DNA of 64,000 nt from JAVBRU01 sp031547595 (GTDB lineage Bacteria > Bacillota > Clostridia > Christensenellales > Aristaeellaceae). The translations under genes and the position numbers were made by a program. Below the pieces are notes generated by a model that did no database searches, was not told where the DNA came from, and saw only the letters and a program-made list of their open reading frames with translations. Within the stretch, counting starts at the first letter, position 1. The number at the start of each line of letters is the position of its first letter. The DNA lies in the NCBI GenBank assembly GCA_031547595.1, contig JAVBRU010000018.1, positions 1 through 64,000 of the forward strand, in the 5' to 3' direction. Shown here in pieces: positions 34,101-41,953 of this stretch.

Positions 34101-34364
34101 TTTGAAAAGAACAAGACGGTGGCTACGCTGGAACAAATGCGTGATTTGATTGCGCACGCCCAGACGATGGCGGCGCAGCTGGCTTGGCAGGTGCGCAGCG
34201 GCGAGATTGCTGCCGCGCCGCTTTGCGAGGGTGATAACACGCCTTGCACCTATTGTGATTACCGCGCCATCTGCCGTCAGGATGGCAACCGCACTGCACG
34301 TATGGCGGATAGCATTACATTTGATCAACTGCTGGAGAATGTCAACCGGCAGAAAGAGGAGTAA
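31104..34364 (+). CDS. addB: ATP-dependent helicase/nuclease subunit B
   Basis: A 1086-residue AddB-type protein of double-strand break processing. The N-terminal helicase-like half is degenerate (LHILGGRPNDLWAQV, VLVPEQLT). The C-terminal third has the RecB-type nuclease core with VVDYKSGHD and an iron-sulphur cluster formed by Cys in FAVCPYKHF and the triplet CTYCDYRAIC near residue 1055. AddB normally pairs with AddA, encoded just downstream in most Bacillota. Here the next gene is unrelated and no addA is in the window. GGGGGA lies before the ATG. Confidence 0.9.
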   Translation: MLHILGGRPNDLWAQVAHTVQAQRSAKRRCLVLVPEQLTLKTERDLLDALNVPGFFDVEVLSPSRLSQRVFALAGTDTRVRIDNNGKQMALAGALLGVRKQLVYYESAAEKQGFIARAGAWITDMKRAGVTPEALAAHAQTLPQGASRDKLMDLALIYAAYDSQLAGRFVDGEDVLGDMLLRIPQSGLAKDACVLSYGFDVLTEQYGRILCALGAQAYEVYALLALERELDAFTPVLDGANRLLRMAGLQRLEARLAFLPPTARAAAPDLLHLEREFLRPKPSVFAAVPGALRLYAAPTPYAEAHQVAQEILLLHEHGVAFGEMSVLFGSLPRYAGVTAAVFKAYNIPCYIARKLPAAAHGAARFLLAALHAVSGGYLQPDMLDVIKSGYAKLTDAEVFALENYMLAHGTKGKYWLNPFLKDEQAEAARIALVTPLEALRSALRAAQDADGALRAIFALLTDVEAHATCLTQEQQLLERHMPEQAAKVRQVWQVLMDLLSQAHELMAGKKIPAKHLAAWLEAGLEATELAALPPDADSVACGELGNLSPGAPHALFVMGLNDGILQTADSALMSEQEREQTEAALEVYLSLGADGRDRLALLDLWKALSAPTEALFLSHAQASQDGAALRPLSQLSLVRRLFPLLVEEGGVSATQGAAFPLAPQPTLDALALRLQTGDVEGDWLEAWRWLCTHQPQRAHALVAAPRRVDSAAPLPRQVTHQLFMERIFSVSRLETFAVCPYKHFVTYGLKPQPRKELKLQPKDTGTFYHSALEGFTRLLPSLPEWPKVDKKSCDALMDKAADGLMDKLLPGTLADSARARATAEKYRQLLRRVAWTFTKTAQQSAFRPTDAEVRFGEEGGLPPLMLTLQDGSRVMLRGTIDRIDRYTGDEGMYLRVVDYKSGHDAVSATRIWWGTQLQLLIYLAAALETDGMAEPAGAFYFHLDDPVIADPGLKRDVEEALAAELKLKGIVLKDAQVVRLMDSGEPPLSLAKLLKKDGDFEKNKTVATLEQMRDLIAHAQTMAAQLAWQVRSGEIAAAPLCEGDNTPCTYCDYRAICRQDGNRTARMADSITFDQLLENVNRQKEE

Positions 34365-34447
34365 ACAAAAACACTTATACCCATTCTTGTGCTATCCTTT
34401 TGTGCCGCAAGAGTGTATGCTGTGTTTGGAGGAAGGGGGATGGACTG

Positions 34448-35170
34448 ATGAAGTATGAGAACGGCGCGGATGTGCTGCCGGAGCGGCTGCTTCGGCAAGT
34501 GCAAAAATACGCATCCGGCAAGTTATTGTATATTCCGTCCGGCAATCCCCGGCGCGCGTGGGGCGAGACCTCGGGCTATAAGCAATACCTGACGGAGCGC
34601 AACCACGCCATCCGCACCAAATATGCAGACGGCACACCGATGGATGATCTGGCGCAGGAATACTTCCTGGCGGTCGAGAGCATCAAGCGCATCGTGTATG
34701 CCAAGAAGGAGGGTATTTATTTGCAGTACAAAAATTCACTGGCCTCGGCGCGGCAATACGCAGCTGCGGGACAATTGGAGGAGTGGGTGCACACATACCT
34801 GCTGTCTGATGGACACAACAAGGCGTTTTCTGACGGGCTGAAGCTATTCGAGCGCTACTATCTGGGGCCTGTTTCGATGCCGCTTGCCCTGTTTGAGCGC
34901 TGCTGCGGGCCGGAGGAGCATATGAAGTTCCGTGTGCAGGAGCAGTGGTTTGACAAGCATGTGGAAGAGTTGATGCAGGTGATTGAAGACAATGTGGATT
35001 TGCCGCCCTTGATTGTAAACTATGTGGATAATCACTTTGAGCTGAACGATGGCAATCATCGCCACGAAGCTTATGCGCGGCTGGGCATTCCGGCCTATGA
35101 TGTGATCATCTGGTGCACGGAGAAAGCAGCGTATCAGGAGTTCCTGTCCAGGTACGCGGAGTACCTGTAA
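34448..35170 (+). CDS. CD3324-type protein fused to a ParB-like domain
   Basis: A 240-residue protein with two parts. Residues 1-85 match the small CD3324 family: YENGADVLPERLLRQVQKY, IPSGNPRRAWGETSGYK and LAQEYFLAVESIKRIVY, the last being a helix-turn-helix. Residues about 150-240 contain LIVNYVDNHFELNDGNHRHE followed by AYARLGIP, which resembles the ParB/Sulfiredoxin-like fold (D-GNHR--A---LG). CD3324 proteins usually stand alone, so the fusion is unusual. It may be a DNA-binding regulator or a small nucleotide-binding enzyme. Confidence 0.75.
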   Translation: MKYENGADVLPERLLRQVQKYASGKLLYIPSGNPRRAWGETSGYKQYLTERNHAIRTKYADGTPMDDLAQEYFLAVESIKRIVYAKKEGIYLQYKNSLASARQYAAAGQLEEWVHTYLLSDGHNKAFSDGLKLFERYYLGPVSMPLALFERCCGPEEHMKFRVQEQWFDKHVEELMQVIEDNVDLPPLIVNYVDNHFELNDGNHRHEAYARLGIPAYDVIIWCTEKAAYQEFLSRYAEYL

Positions 35171-35229
35171 CACAGAGCGACACGCATGGAATCCCCACCC
35201 ACCGCATAGGATGCCACGAGGTGATAGGC

Positions 35230-36219
35230 ATGCAAATCCTCCTGGCAGTATTGTGCGTGGTGGGGGCTGTGGTGGGCGCGGGGTTTGCCTCCGGGCGGGA
35301 AATCGTGTCCTTTTTTACGCGGTATGGCGCGTTCTCGTGGGTGTGCGCGGTGGTGGCCGCAGTGGCGATGATGCTGCTGATAGACGCGATTTTGCGGCGC
35401 AGTCGGCAAGGAATCACGGGATTATTGCCCGAGGGGCGGCTGAAAGTTCCGGCCATGCTGCTGCTGATGCTGCTCTACATCATCACGGGCGGCGGCATGG
35501 TGGCGGCCGGGGGCGAGTTGTGGGCGCTGACCGTGCCGCTGCACAGCGCGTATACGCTGGGGATGGTGTGCACGCTGGGGCTGGGGCTGCTGAGCATGCG
35601 CTATGGTATGAAGCCGCTGTCCTATCTGGGCTGGGCGCTGGTGCCGCTGATGCTGGCTGCGTTTGTGCTGTGCATGGGCTTGCCCTCTGCCAAGGAGGGG
35701 GGCGCGCCGCCCGTCCTCGGATTTGCCCAAAACGCCACCGGCATCATCGGTGCGCTGTGCTATGCGGGGTTCAATATCACGCTGGCGCTGGGTGTTTTGT
35801 GTGATGTGGGGCAGGATTGCAGCCCGCGCAAGGGCTGCCGCACTGCGGCTTGGGCAGGCGGCGCGCTGGGTGCACTGCTGCTATTGGCCAATGCCGCATT
35901 CCTCCCGCACCTTGCCACAGTGGACAACGCGGCGCTGCCCACCGTCCTGCTGCTTCGGGAATACGGCCTTACGGGCTTTTATCTGTCGGCAGCAATGCTA
36001 TATTTGGCTATATTGACCACGCTGCTGGCAGTGATGCAGGGTTTGTATTCATTGCTTCAAAGCCGCACGCGTCACCCGGGCTGCATCATGACGGTGGCGC
36101 TGCTGATCGTGGCGCTGGGCGGGTTTGAGCGCATCGTGTCCGTTGCCTACCCGGCACTGGGCGCGCTGTGCTTTGTTTTGCTATGCGTTGCATTTGTTTC
36201 GCGAAAACCAAAAGTGTAA
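35230..36219 (+). CDS. YkvI-like integral membrane protein
   Basis: A 329-residue protein with about ten membrane helices. It begins MQILLAVLCVVGAVVGAGFA followed by SGREIVSFFTRYG, the hallmark of the YkvI family within the amino acid/ion transporter superfamily. GAGGTG lies 6 bases before the ATG at 35230. Function in the family is poorly known; possibly small-solute transport or a spore-related role. 59 bp downstream of the CD3324/ParB-like gene. Confidence 0.82.
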   Translation: MQILLAVLCVVGAVVGAGFASGREIVSFFTRYGAFSWVCAVVAAVAMMLLIDAILRRSRQGITGLLPEGRLKVPAMLLLMLLYIITGGGMVAAGGELWALTVPLHSAYTLGMVCTLGLGLLSMRYGMKPLSYLGWALVPLMLAAFVLCMGLPSAKEGGAPPVLGFAQNATGIIGALCYAGFNITLALGVLCDVGQDCSPRKGCRTAAWAGGALGALLLLANAAFLPHLATVDNAALPTVLLLREYGLTGFYLSAAMLYLAILTTLLAVMQGLYSLLQSRTRHPGCIMTVALLIVALGGFERIVSVAYPALGALCFVLLCVAFVSRKPKV

Positions 36220-36276
36220 AGGATTTTTCGCCGCCGTGTCGAATTAACAACAGATATTATGTTGAAGGAGCACTGC

Positions 36277-36822
36277 ATGAGCAACATTTGGCACGACATC
36301 AATCCCCAGCGCATCACCCCCGAAGATTTTATTTGCGTGGTGGAGATCCCCAAAGGCAGCAAGACCAAGTATGAGCTGGACAAAGAAACCGGCCACATCA
36401 TGCTGGACCGCATATTGTACACCTCCACCCACTATCCGGCCAATTATGGCTTTATTCCGCGCACGTATGGCGATGATCTTGACCCGCTGGACGTGTTGCT
36501 GATTTGCAGCGAGCCGCTTTTGCCTATGACACTGGTGCGCGCATATCCCATCGGCATGATCTCCATGCTGGATAACGGGCGGCATGACGAAAAAATCATT
36601 GCCATCCCCTTTGACGAGCCGAACTATAACCAATACCGCGCCATTGAAGAACTGCCGCCCCATATTTTCACCGAAATGCGACACTTCTTCTCTGTATACA
36701 AATCTCTTGAAAACAAAGAAACCGTGGTGGATGAGGTGTCCGGCGCGCCCGAAGCGATTCGGACTGTTCGCAATGCCATCGAAGCATACATCGAAAAATT
36801 CTGCCGTGGCTGCGCACATTAA
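36277..36822 (+). CDS. ppa: Family I inorganic pyrophosphatase
   Basis: A 181-residue soluble enzyme that splits pyrophosphate. It has KGSKTKYELDK and DRILYTSTHYPANYGFIPRT near residues 30-60, then GDDLDPLDVLLI with the metal-binding D-x-D-P-x-D signature. AAGGAG lies 6 bases before the ATG at 36277. Usual family length. Confidence 0.95.
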   Translation: MSNIWHDINPQRITPEDFICVVEIPKGSKTKYELDKETGHIMLDRILYTSTHYPANYGFIPRTYGDDLDPLDVLLICSEPLLPMTLVRAYPIGMISMLDNGRHDEKIIAIPFDEPNYNQYRAIEELPPHIFTEMRHFFSVYKSLENKETVVDEVSGAPEAIRTVRNAIEAYIEKFCRGCAH

Positions 36823-36826
36823 GAAA

Positions 36827-36883
36827 TTCTTAATCATTTCTATGCAAAGCCTTTCAATATCCCGCTGCTGACTGCGCTATACT
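36827..36883 (+). promoter_or_regulatory. vanRS promoter with putative VanR box
   Basis: TTCTTAAT at 36827-36834 (part of the palindrome TTAAGAAATTCTTAA, 36820-36834) lies 51 bases upstream of TATACT (36878-36883). The -35 is poor, as for activator-dependent promoters. The same box lies 51 bases before the -10 of the vanW promoter. Confidence 0.55.
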
Positions 36884-36902
36884 ATGCATGGGAGGTGGCA
36901 AC

Positions 36903-37607
36903 ATGGGCGACAGCATCCTGGTGGTGGACGACGAGCGCGAGATTGCCGACCTGGTCGAGCTTTATTTGCGAAACGAAAACTATACCGTTTATAAGTTTTA
37001 CACGGCTGAGGACGCGCTGCATTGCATCGAGCAAACAGCGCTGGACTTGGCCATTTTGGATATCATGCTGCCGGGCACGAGCGGGCTGAGCATTTGCCAA
37101 AAAATCCGGGACAAGCACAGCTATCCCGTGATTATGCTGACGGCCAAGGATTCCGAGGTGGACAAGATCACCGGGCTCACCCTTGGCGCGGATGACTATA
37201 TCACCAAGCCTTTCCGCCCGCTGGAGCTGGTGGCGCGGGTGAAGGCACAGCTGCGGCGCTATAAGCGCTACAACACCGCCGCACAAGAGGCGGCGCCGGC
37301 GGAAGATGTGATTGCACACGGTGCGCTTTTGATCGACATTAGTACGCATGAGTGCTTCCTCAACGAGCGCGCACTGGCGCTCACGCCTACCGAGTTTTCT
37401 ATCCTGCGCATTTTGTGCGAGCAGCGCGGCAGCGTAGTCAGTGCCGAACAGCTTTTTCATGCCATCTGGGGCGACGAGTATTATACCAAGAACAACAACA
37501 CCATTACCGTGCACATCCGCCACCTGCGCGAGAAAATGGGCGATACGGGCGAGAACCCGCAGTACATCAAAACAGTATGGGGGGTCGGCTACAAAATTGA
37601 AAAATAA
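36903..37607 (+). CDS. vanR: VanR-type response regulator
   Basis: A 234-residue OmpR-family regulator. The receiver has ILVVDDE at the N-terminus, AILDIMLPG with the phospho-Asp near 52, and LTAKD with the conserved Lys further on (YITKPF). The winged-helix C-terminal domain is seen in LTPTEFSILRILCEQ and ITVHIRHLREKMG to VWGVGYKIEK. GGGAGGTGG precedes the ATG at 36903. With the next gene it forms a two-component system that probably senses glycopeptides or cell-wall damage and activates vanWGT. Confidence 0.88.
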   Translation: MGDSILVVDDEREIADLVELYLRNENYTVYKFYTAEDALHCIEQTALDLAILDIMLPGTSGLSICQKIRDKHSYPVIMLTAKDSEVDKITGLTLGADDYITKPFRPLELVARVKAQLRRYKRYNTAAQEAAPAEDVIAHGALLIDISTHECFLNERALALTPTEFSILRILCEQRGSVVSAEQLFHAIWGDEYYTKNNNTITVHIRHLREKMGDTGENPQYIKTVWGVGYKIEK

Positions 37608-38691
37608 CAAGCGGAAGATGTTTAGCAGCGAGCTGTCCAAGCAGGTATTCACGCAGTTTTTCATCGCGCTGATTCTCTATTTGATTGGGATCACGGTGCT
37701 GATGGTTGCGTGCAAGCTGATCTTTTCCACGTTTGTCCGCAGCCTTGACAGGACGCTGTATAGCCTGTTGTGGTATATCAACGACAACCTGTTTTCAGTG
37801 CTCATCCTGTGCTTCCTGCTGGGCTTCATCGTGCTCTTTGCTATCTATTGGCGCAAAACCCTGGGCTATATCGACATCATTGCCGAGGCCAGCGAAAAAC
37901 TGGTTACGCCGCAGGAGGAGTGGATCAGCCTGCCCGTGGCACTCAAGCAAGTGGAAGAGCGCATGAACCAGGTCAAGCAGGACGCCCTTCGTAACGCGCG
38001 CCTGGCCAAGGAATCCGAACAGCGCAAGAACGACCTGATTGTCTACCTGGCGCACGATATCAAAACGCCGCTCACCTCTGTCATTGGCTATCTCAGCCTC
38101 ATGGACGAAGCGCCGGATATGCCCCTTGAGCAGCGTGCCAAGTACACCCGCATCACCCTTGACAAGGCGCACCGCCTCGAACAACTGATTAATGAGTTTT
38201 TTGAGATTACACGCTATAACCTGCAGGCCATCACCCTCAGCAAACATCGCGTAGACCTGAGCTACCTGCTGATGCAATTAACCGATGAGTTTTACCCGCA
38301 GCTTCATGCCAGCGGCAAGAGTGCAAAGCTGCATTTGCCAGAGGATTTGATCACCATCGGCGATGGGGACAAGCTGGCGCGCGTGTTCAACAACATCCTC
38401 AAAAACGCGGTGGCGTATAGCGCGCCTGAAAGCGTGATCGACATTGCGGCAGTACGCGATGCGGGCAAGGTGCGCATCACCTTCGAAAACGACGGCAGCA
38501 TCCCGCCCGAAAAACTGAACGCCATATTTGAGAAGTTTTTTCGCCTGGATGACGCGCGTTCCAGCGGCACCGGCGGTGCGGGGCTGGGCCTTGCCATCGC
38601 CAAGGAGATTGTCACCCTGCACGGCGGCAGCATCTATGCCAAGAGCACGGATGGAAGAACGACCTTTACGGTGGAATTGCCCACGGCGTAG
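37597..38691 (+). CDS. vanS: VanS-type sensor histidine kinase
   Basis: A 364-residue kinase. The TTG at 37597 overlaps the end of vanR and gives a Lys-rich N-terminus; an ATG at 37618 is the alternative. Two membrane helices (about 20-45 and 65-85) enclose a short outside loop. Then come the DHp box YLAHDIKTPLTSVIGYLSLM (His near 150) and the ATP domain with NNILKNAVAYS, FEKFFRLD and GGAGLGLAIAKEI. The short sensor loop resembles VanS of vanG-type clusters. Confidence 0.86.
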   Translation: MKNNKRKMFSSELSKQVFTQFFIALILYLIGITVLMVACKLIFSTFVRSLDRTLYSLLWYINDNLFSVLILCFLLGFIVLFAIYWRKTLGYIDIIAEASEKLVTPQEEWISLPVALKQVEERMNQVKQDALRNARLAKESEQRKNDLIVYLAHDIKTPLTSVIGYLSLMDEAPDMPLEQRAKYTRITLDKAHRLEQLINEFFEITRYNLQAITLSKHRVDLSYLLMQLTDEFYPQLHASGKSAKLHLPEDLITIGDGDKLARVFNNILKNAVAYSAPESVIDIAAVRDAGKVRITFENDGSIPPEKLNAIFEKFFRLDDARSSGTGGAGLGLAIAKEIVTLHGGSIYAKSTDGRTTFTVELPTA

Positions 38692-38693
38692 GG

Positions 38694-38765
38694 GAGGGAG
38701 GACCGGGGGTGCGCTGGGCTCTGCCCCAGTCCCCGCTTCTGTATCCTTCGATGATATTGAGTGAT
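38694..38765 (+). repeat. Degenerate R2-type repeat after vanS
   Basis: GGGAGGGAGGACCGGGGGTG, then CGCTGGGCTCTGCCCCAG and a tail GTATCCTTCGATGATATTG. The tail recurs near 45384 after the ABC permease gene (GTACCTTTCGATGATGCTTG). No gene in 38692-38929 apart from the vanW promoter. Confidence 0.55.
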
Positions 38766-38815
38766 CGTGTGCGTGCAAAAACTTTTTAGTCCAATCCTTA
38801 CTCGCTCTTCACATT

Positions 38816-38872
38816 TTCTTAATAAATTCATCAGCCGATGTTCAAAAATAGCTCGTCCTGATACGGTACACT
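38816..38872 (+). promoter_or_regulatory. vanWGT promoter with putative VanR box
   Basis: TTCTTAAT at 38816-38823 lies 51 bases before TACACT (38867-38872), matching the spacing at the vanR promoter. The motif extends as TTCTTAATnAnTTC in both, and TTCAA occurs about 27 bases further in both. Confidence 0.55.
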
Positions 38873-38929
38873 GTGTGTCGTAGGGGCGAGCTTCTTTGTT
38901 CCTGCAAATTCTGCAAAGCAGGTGATTGG

Positions 38930-39766
38930 ATGTCCCGAAAGAGATTGACACAAATGTTTCCCGGGCTGCTGCCGCTTCGGCTGCGCCAGCGCAAGTTCTG
39001 CTTCTATCTGCGCATGAAAATGGACGGGCAGGCGTATGCCCGGACGCTGCATTCGCTGCAGCTGCCCCACAAGCTGTTTCAGGCGGGCGGTGCGATGTAC
39101 AACAGCGATACGGGGTTTGATATGGAATATCAACGCAACAAGGTGCACAATCTGCGGCTGGTGGCGCGGATGCTGGACGGGCTATTGATCAAGCCGGGGG
39201 AGACATTCTCCTTCTGGCACGCGGCGAGGCATGCGGACAGGGAGAACCCGTTCAAGGACGGGCTGACGGTAAAGGACGGGCAATTGACCACCGCGCCGGG
39301 CGGCGGCTTGTGCCAGATGAGCAATCTGCTGTTCTGGGTGTTCCTGCACGCGCCGCTGACCATTGTGGAGCGGCATACCCATGAACTAAAGGATTTCCCC
39401 TCGCCCAGCCAGGATGCGCCAGAGGGCGTGGATGCGACGGTCAGCGAGGGCTGGCTGGATCTGAAGGTGCGAAACGATACCCATTACACCTTCCAGATCA
39501 GCATCGGGTTTGATGAGGAATGCATCTATGGCAGCCTGTATGCTGATCAGCCGATGCCCTGCCGTTATCATATTGTGGGACGGGACCTCAACTATTTCCA
39601 AAAAGGCAGCACGGTGTACGAGAAGATCACCATCCTGCGTCAGCAGGTGGACAAGGACACGGGCTGTGTGCTCAATGAAACGCCGCTCTATCATAACTTA
39701 TGCCGCATCGGTTATCAGCTGCCGGTGGGCACCCCTGTGTGGGAGAAAGGAAATGACTATGCCTAA
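38930..39766 (+). CDS. vanW: VanW-family protein
   Basis: A 278-residue protein of the VanW family, with NLRLVARMLDGLLIKPGETF, LTTAPGGGLCQMSNLLFWV and LETP-like conserved blocks. AGGTGATTGG precedes the ATG at 38930. VanW occurs in vanB- and vanG-type clusters; its biochemical role is not established, though the domain is linked to cell-wall proteins. No signal peptide seen. It overlaps the ligase gene by 14 bp. Confidence 0.88.
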   Translation: MSRKRLTQMFPGLLPLRLRQRKFCFYLRMKMDGQAYARTLHSLQLPHKLFQAGGAMYNSDTGFDMEYQRNKVHNLRLVARMLDGLLIKPGETFSFWHAARHADRENPFKDGLTVKDGQLTTAPGGGLCQMSNLLFWVFLHAPLTIVERHTHELKDFPSPSQDAPEGVDATVSEGWLDLKVRNDTHYTFQISIGFDEECIYGSLYADQPMPCRYHIVGRDLNYFQKGSTVYEKITILRQQVDKDTGCVLNETPLYHNLCRIGYQLPVGTPVWEKGNDYA

Positions 39767-40805
39767 AATGACCTTGGCCGTGCTGTTTGGCGGCAATTCT
39801 TCCGAATATGAAGTCTCTTTGCAATCTGCGCATGCGGTGCTGTGTCATATCGATACGGCGCTGTATGATGTGATTCCCCTGGGTATCACGCGCACAGGGG
39901 AGTGGTATTGGTTCACTGGCGATATTGCGAAGGTGAAAGACAACACCTGGTATAGCCCGGCGGACTGTGTGAGCGTGATGATTGCGCCCAGCCCGCAGGT
40001 GCATGGCATGGTAATATTGGACGGGGAGATGAACAGCGTACGCCTGGATGCCGCGCTGCCTGTGCTGCATGGCAAGAATGGCGAGGACGGCACGGTGCAG
40101 GGGCTGCTTCAGCTGGCGGGCATTCCAATCATCGGCTGCAATACGCTGGCCAGCGCGCTTTGCATGGACAAGCACCGTGCGCATCAGGCGGCCAAGGCGG
40201 CGGGCATTCTGGTGCCCCGCGCGTTTACGGTGCGCCGGGACGCGCCTGTAGAAGAGGCATTGATGCGTGCGGAGGCATTTGGGTTTCCGCTGTTTGTAAA
40301 ACCCGTCAAGGCAGGTTCGTCCTTTGGCATCACCAAGGTAAACAGCAGGCTTTCCCTGCCAAATGCGCTGGCGTTGGCCTGGCAGCATGATGATACCGCC
40401 ATTGTGGAAGAAGCGATCCCCGGGTTTGAGGTGGGCTGCGCCGTGATGGGGGATGGAGAACTGGTGGTGGGTGAGGTGGACGAAATCGAGCTAAGCAATG
40501 GCTTCTTTGATTACTTTGAAAAATACAACCTCAGCACCTCCAGCATCCACGTACCCGCGCGGATTTCGTCCAAGCAGGCGCAGGCGGTGAAGGAAACGGC
40601 CAAGGTGCTGTATCAGGCGCTGGGCTGCAGCGGGTTTGCGCGGGTGGACATGTTCCTCACCCCGGCGGGCGATATCGTGTTCAACGAGGTCAACACCATC
40701 CCCGGTTTCACACCCCACAGCCGTTTTCCCAGTATGATGAAGGCTGCGGGCATGGGGTTTGAGCAGGTGCTTAAGCATATTCTGAAAGGAGTAGTGAGCG
40801 CATGA
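39753..40805 (+). CDS. vanG: D-alanine--D-serine ligase, VanG type
   Basis: A 350-residue ATP-grasp ligase of the Ddl/Van family. The N-terminus LAVLFGGNSSEYEVSLQSA and LPVLHGKNGEDGTVQGLL are family blocks. The omega-loop region EIELSNGFFDYFEKYNLSTS matches VanG/VanC-like D-Ala-D-Ser ligases, while Ddl enzymes have a different loop. ATP-site residues appear at FVKPVKAGSSFGI and VFNEVNTIPGFT. Two near-equal starts exist (39753, 39759); GGGAG spacing favours the first. Making D-Ala-D-Ser lowers vancomycin affinity. Confidence 0.87.
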   Translation: MTMPKMTLAVLFGGNSSEYEVSLQSAHAVLCHIDTALYDVIPLGITRTGEWYWFTGDIAKVKDNTWYSPADCVSVMIAPSPQVHGMVILDGEMNSVRLDAALPVLHGKNGEDGTVQGLLQLAGIPIIGCNTLASALCMDKHRAHQAAKAAGILVPRAFTVRRDAPVEEALMRAEAFGFPLFVKPVKAGSSFGITKVNSRLSLPNALALAWQHDDTAIVEEAIPGFEVGCAVMGDGELVVGEVDEIELSNGFFDYFEKYNLSTSSIHVPARISSKQAQAVKETAKVLYQALGCSGFARVDMFLTPAGDIVFNEVNTIPGFTPHSRFPSMMKAAGMGFEQVLKHILKGVVSA

Positions 40806-41953
40806 ACGGGCAGGCGCGCGCTTGGCGGGAGCTGGATTTAGACGCCCTCCAAAACAACGTCAACGTCCTTCGCGGCCTGTTGCCGCAAGGCTGCGCGTTG
40901 ATGGCGGTGGTGAAGGCCAATGCGTACGGGCACGGCGCGGTGCCCGTGGCGCGGGCACTGAATGCAGAGGGCATTGATCATTTTTGCGTGGCCACCGTTG
41001 CCGAGGGCGTGGAGCTTCGAAGCGCGGGTATCATGGGTGAAATCCTGGTGCTGGGCTATACGCATCCCAGCCAGTTTGAGCTGCTATACCGGCATCAGCT
41101 GACCCAGACCCTGGTGGACGTGGGCTATGCCGCCCTGCTGAATGCCTATGGCAAGCCGCTAATGGCCCACATCAAGGTGGATACCGGCATGCACCGGCTG
41201 GGGGAGAAATGGACGAACACGGAGGCGCTGGCCGGCATGTTTTCCTTGCCGCACATCCGCATCACCGGTATGTTTACGCATTTGGCCACGGCGGATGGGG
41301 AAGGTACTGCCGAAAAGGCATTCGCGAAGCAGCAGATCGAGCGGTTTTATGCCGTTGTACATGTGCTGGAGGGGCGGGGTATTCCCCGGCCGCGGCTGCA
41401 CATCCAAAGCAGCGCGGGCATCTTCCATCACTCTGAATTGCACTGTGATGGCGCGCGGCCGGGCATGGCGCTGTATGGTATGCTCAGTAATACCATGGTG
41501 AAAGGCTTGCAGCCCGTGCTGAATGTGCGCACGCGGGTGGCCGCGCTTCGCGAGGTGGCGGCAGGGGATAGCGTGGGCTATGGGCTTGACTATACTGCGC
41601 AGCGGCCTTTGCATGTGGCCACCCTCAGCATCGGCTATGCAGACGGCATTCCACGGCAGTTGCAGGGTGGCCATGTGTTGATCGGCGCAAAAAAAGCGCC
41701 CTTGATCGGGCGCATCTGTATGGATGCTATGATGGCGGATGTGACGGATATTCCCGGCGTTTTGCCCGGAGACATTGCCACTGTGCTAGGCAGCGCGGGC
41801 AATCAGCGCATCACCGCCTGCGATATCGCAGTGCAGGCAGGCACAATCGCCAATGAGGTGCTCAGCCGCCTTGGCGAACGGCTGGAAATCAGAGCAGCGA
41901 TGCCGCAGCTTTGTCCAGCAGCAGGGTCACATGTGTGTGTGCGCGCAGGATAG
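40802..41953 (+). CDS. vanT: PLP-dependent serine/alanine racemase (VanT-like, soluble)
   Basis: A 383-residue alanine-racemase-fold enzyme. The PLP Lys is in AVVKANAYGHG near residue 39 and the catalytic Tyr in LSIGYADGIPR near 280. It lacks the multi-spanning membrane domain of typical VanT, keeping only the racemase part. Its ATG overlaps the ligase stop by 4 bp, so it should supply D-Ser (or D-Ala) for the ligase. The usual family end would be near ERLEIR; the frame runs about 22 residues further, into the antisense of nagB. Confidence 0.82.
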   Translation: MNGQARAWRELDLDALQNNVNVLRGLLPQGCALMAVVKANAYGHGAVPVARALNAEGIDHFCVATVAEGVELRSAGIMGEILVLGYTHPSQFELLYRHQLTQTLVDVGYAALLNAYGKPLMAHIKVDTGMHRLGEKWTNTEALAGMFSLPHIRITGMFTHLATADGEGTAEKAFAKQQIERFYAVVHVLEGRGIPRPRLHIQSSAGIFHHSELHCDGARPGMALYGMLSNTMVKGLQPVLNVRTRVAALREVAAGDSVGYGLDYTAQRPLHVATLSIGYADGIPRQLQGGHVLIGAKKAPLIGRICMDAMMADVTDIPGVLPGDIATVLGSAGNQRITACDIAVQAGTIANEVLSRLGERLEIRAAMPQLCPAAGSHVCVRAG

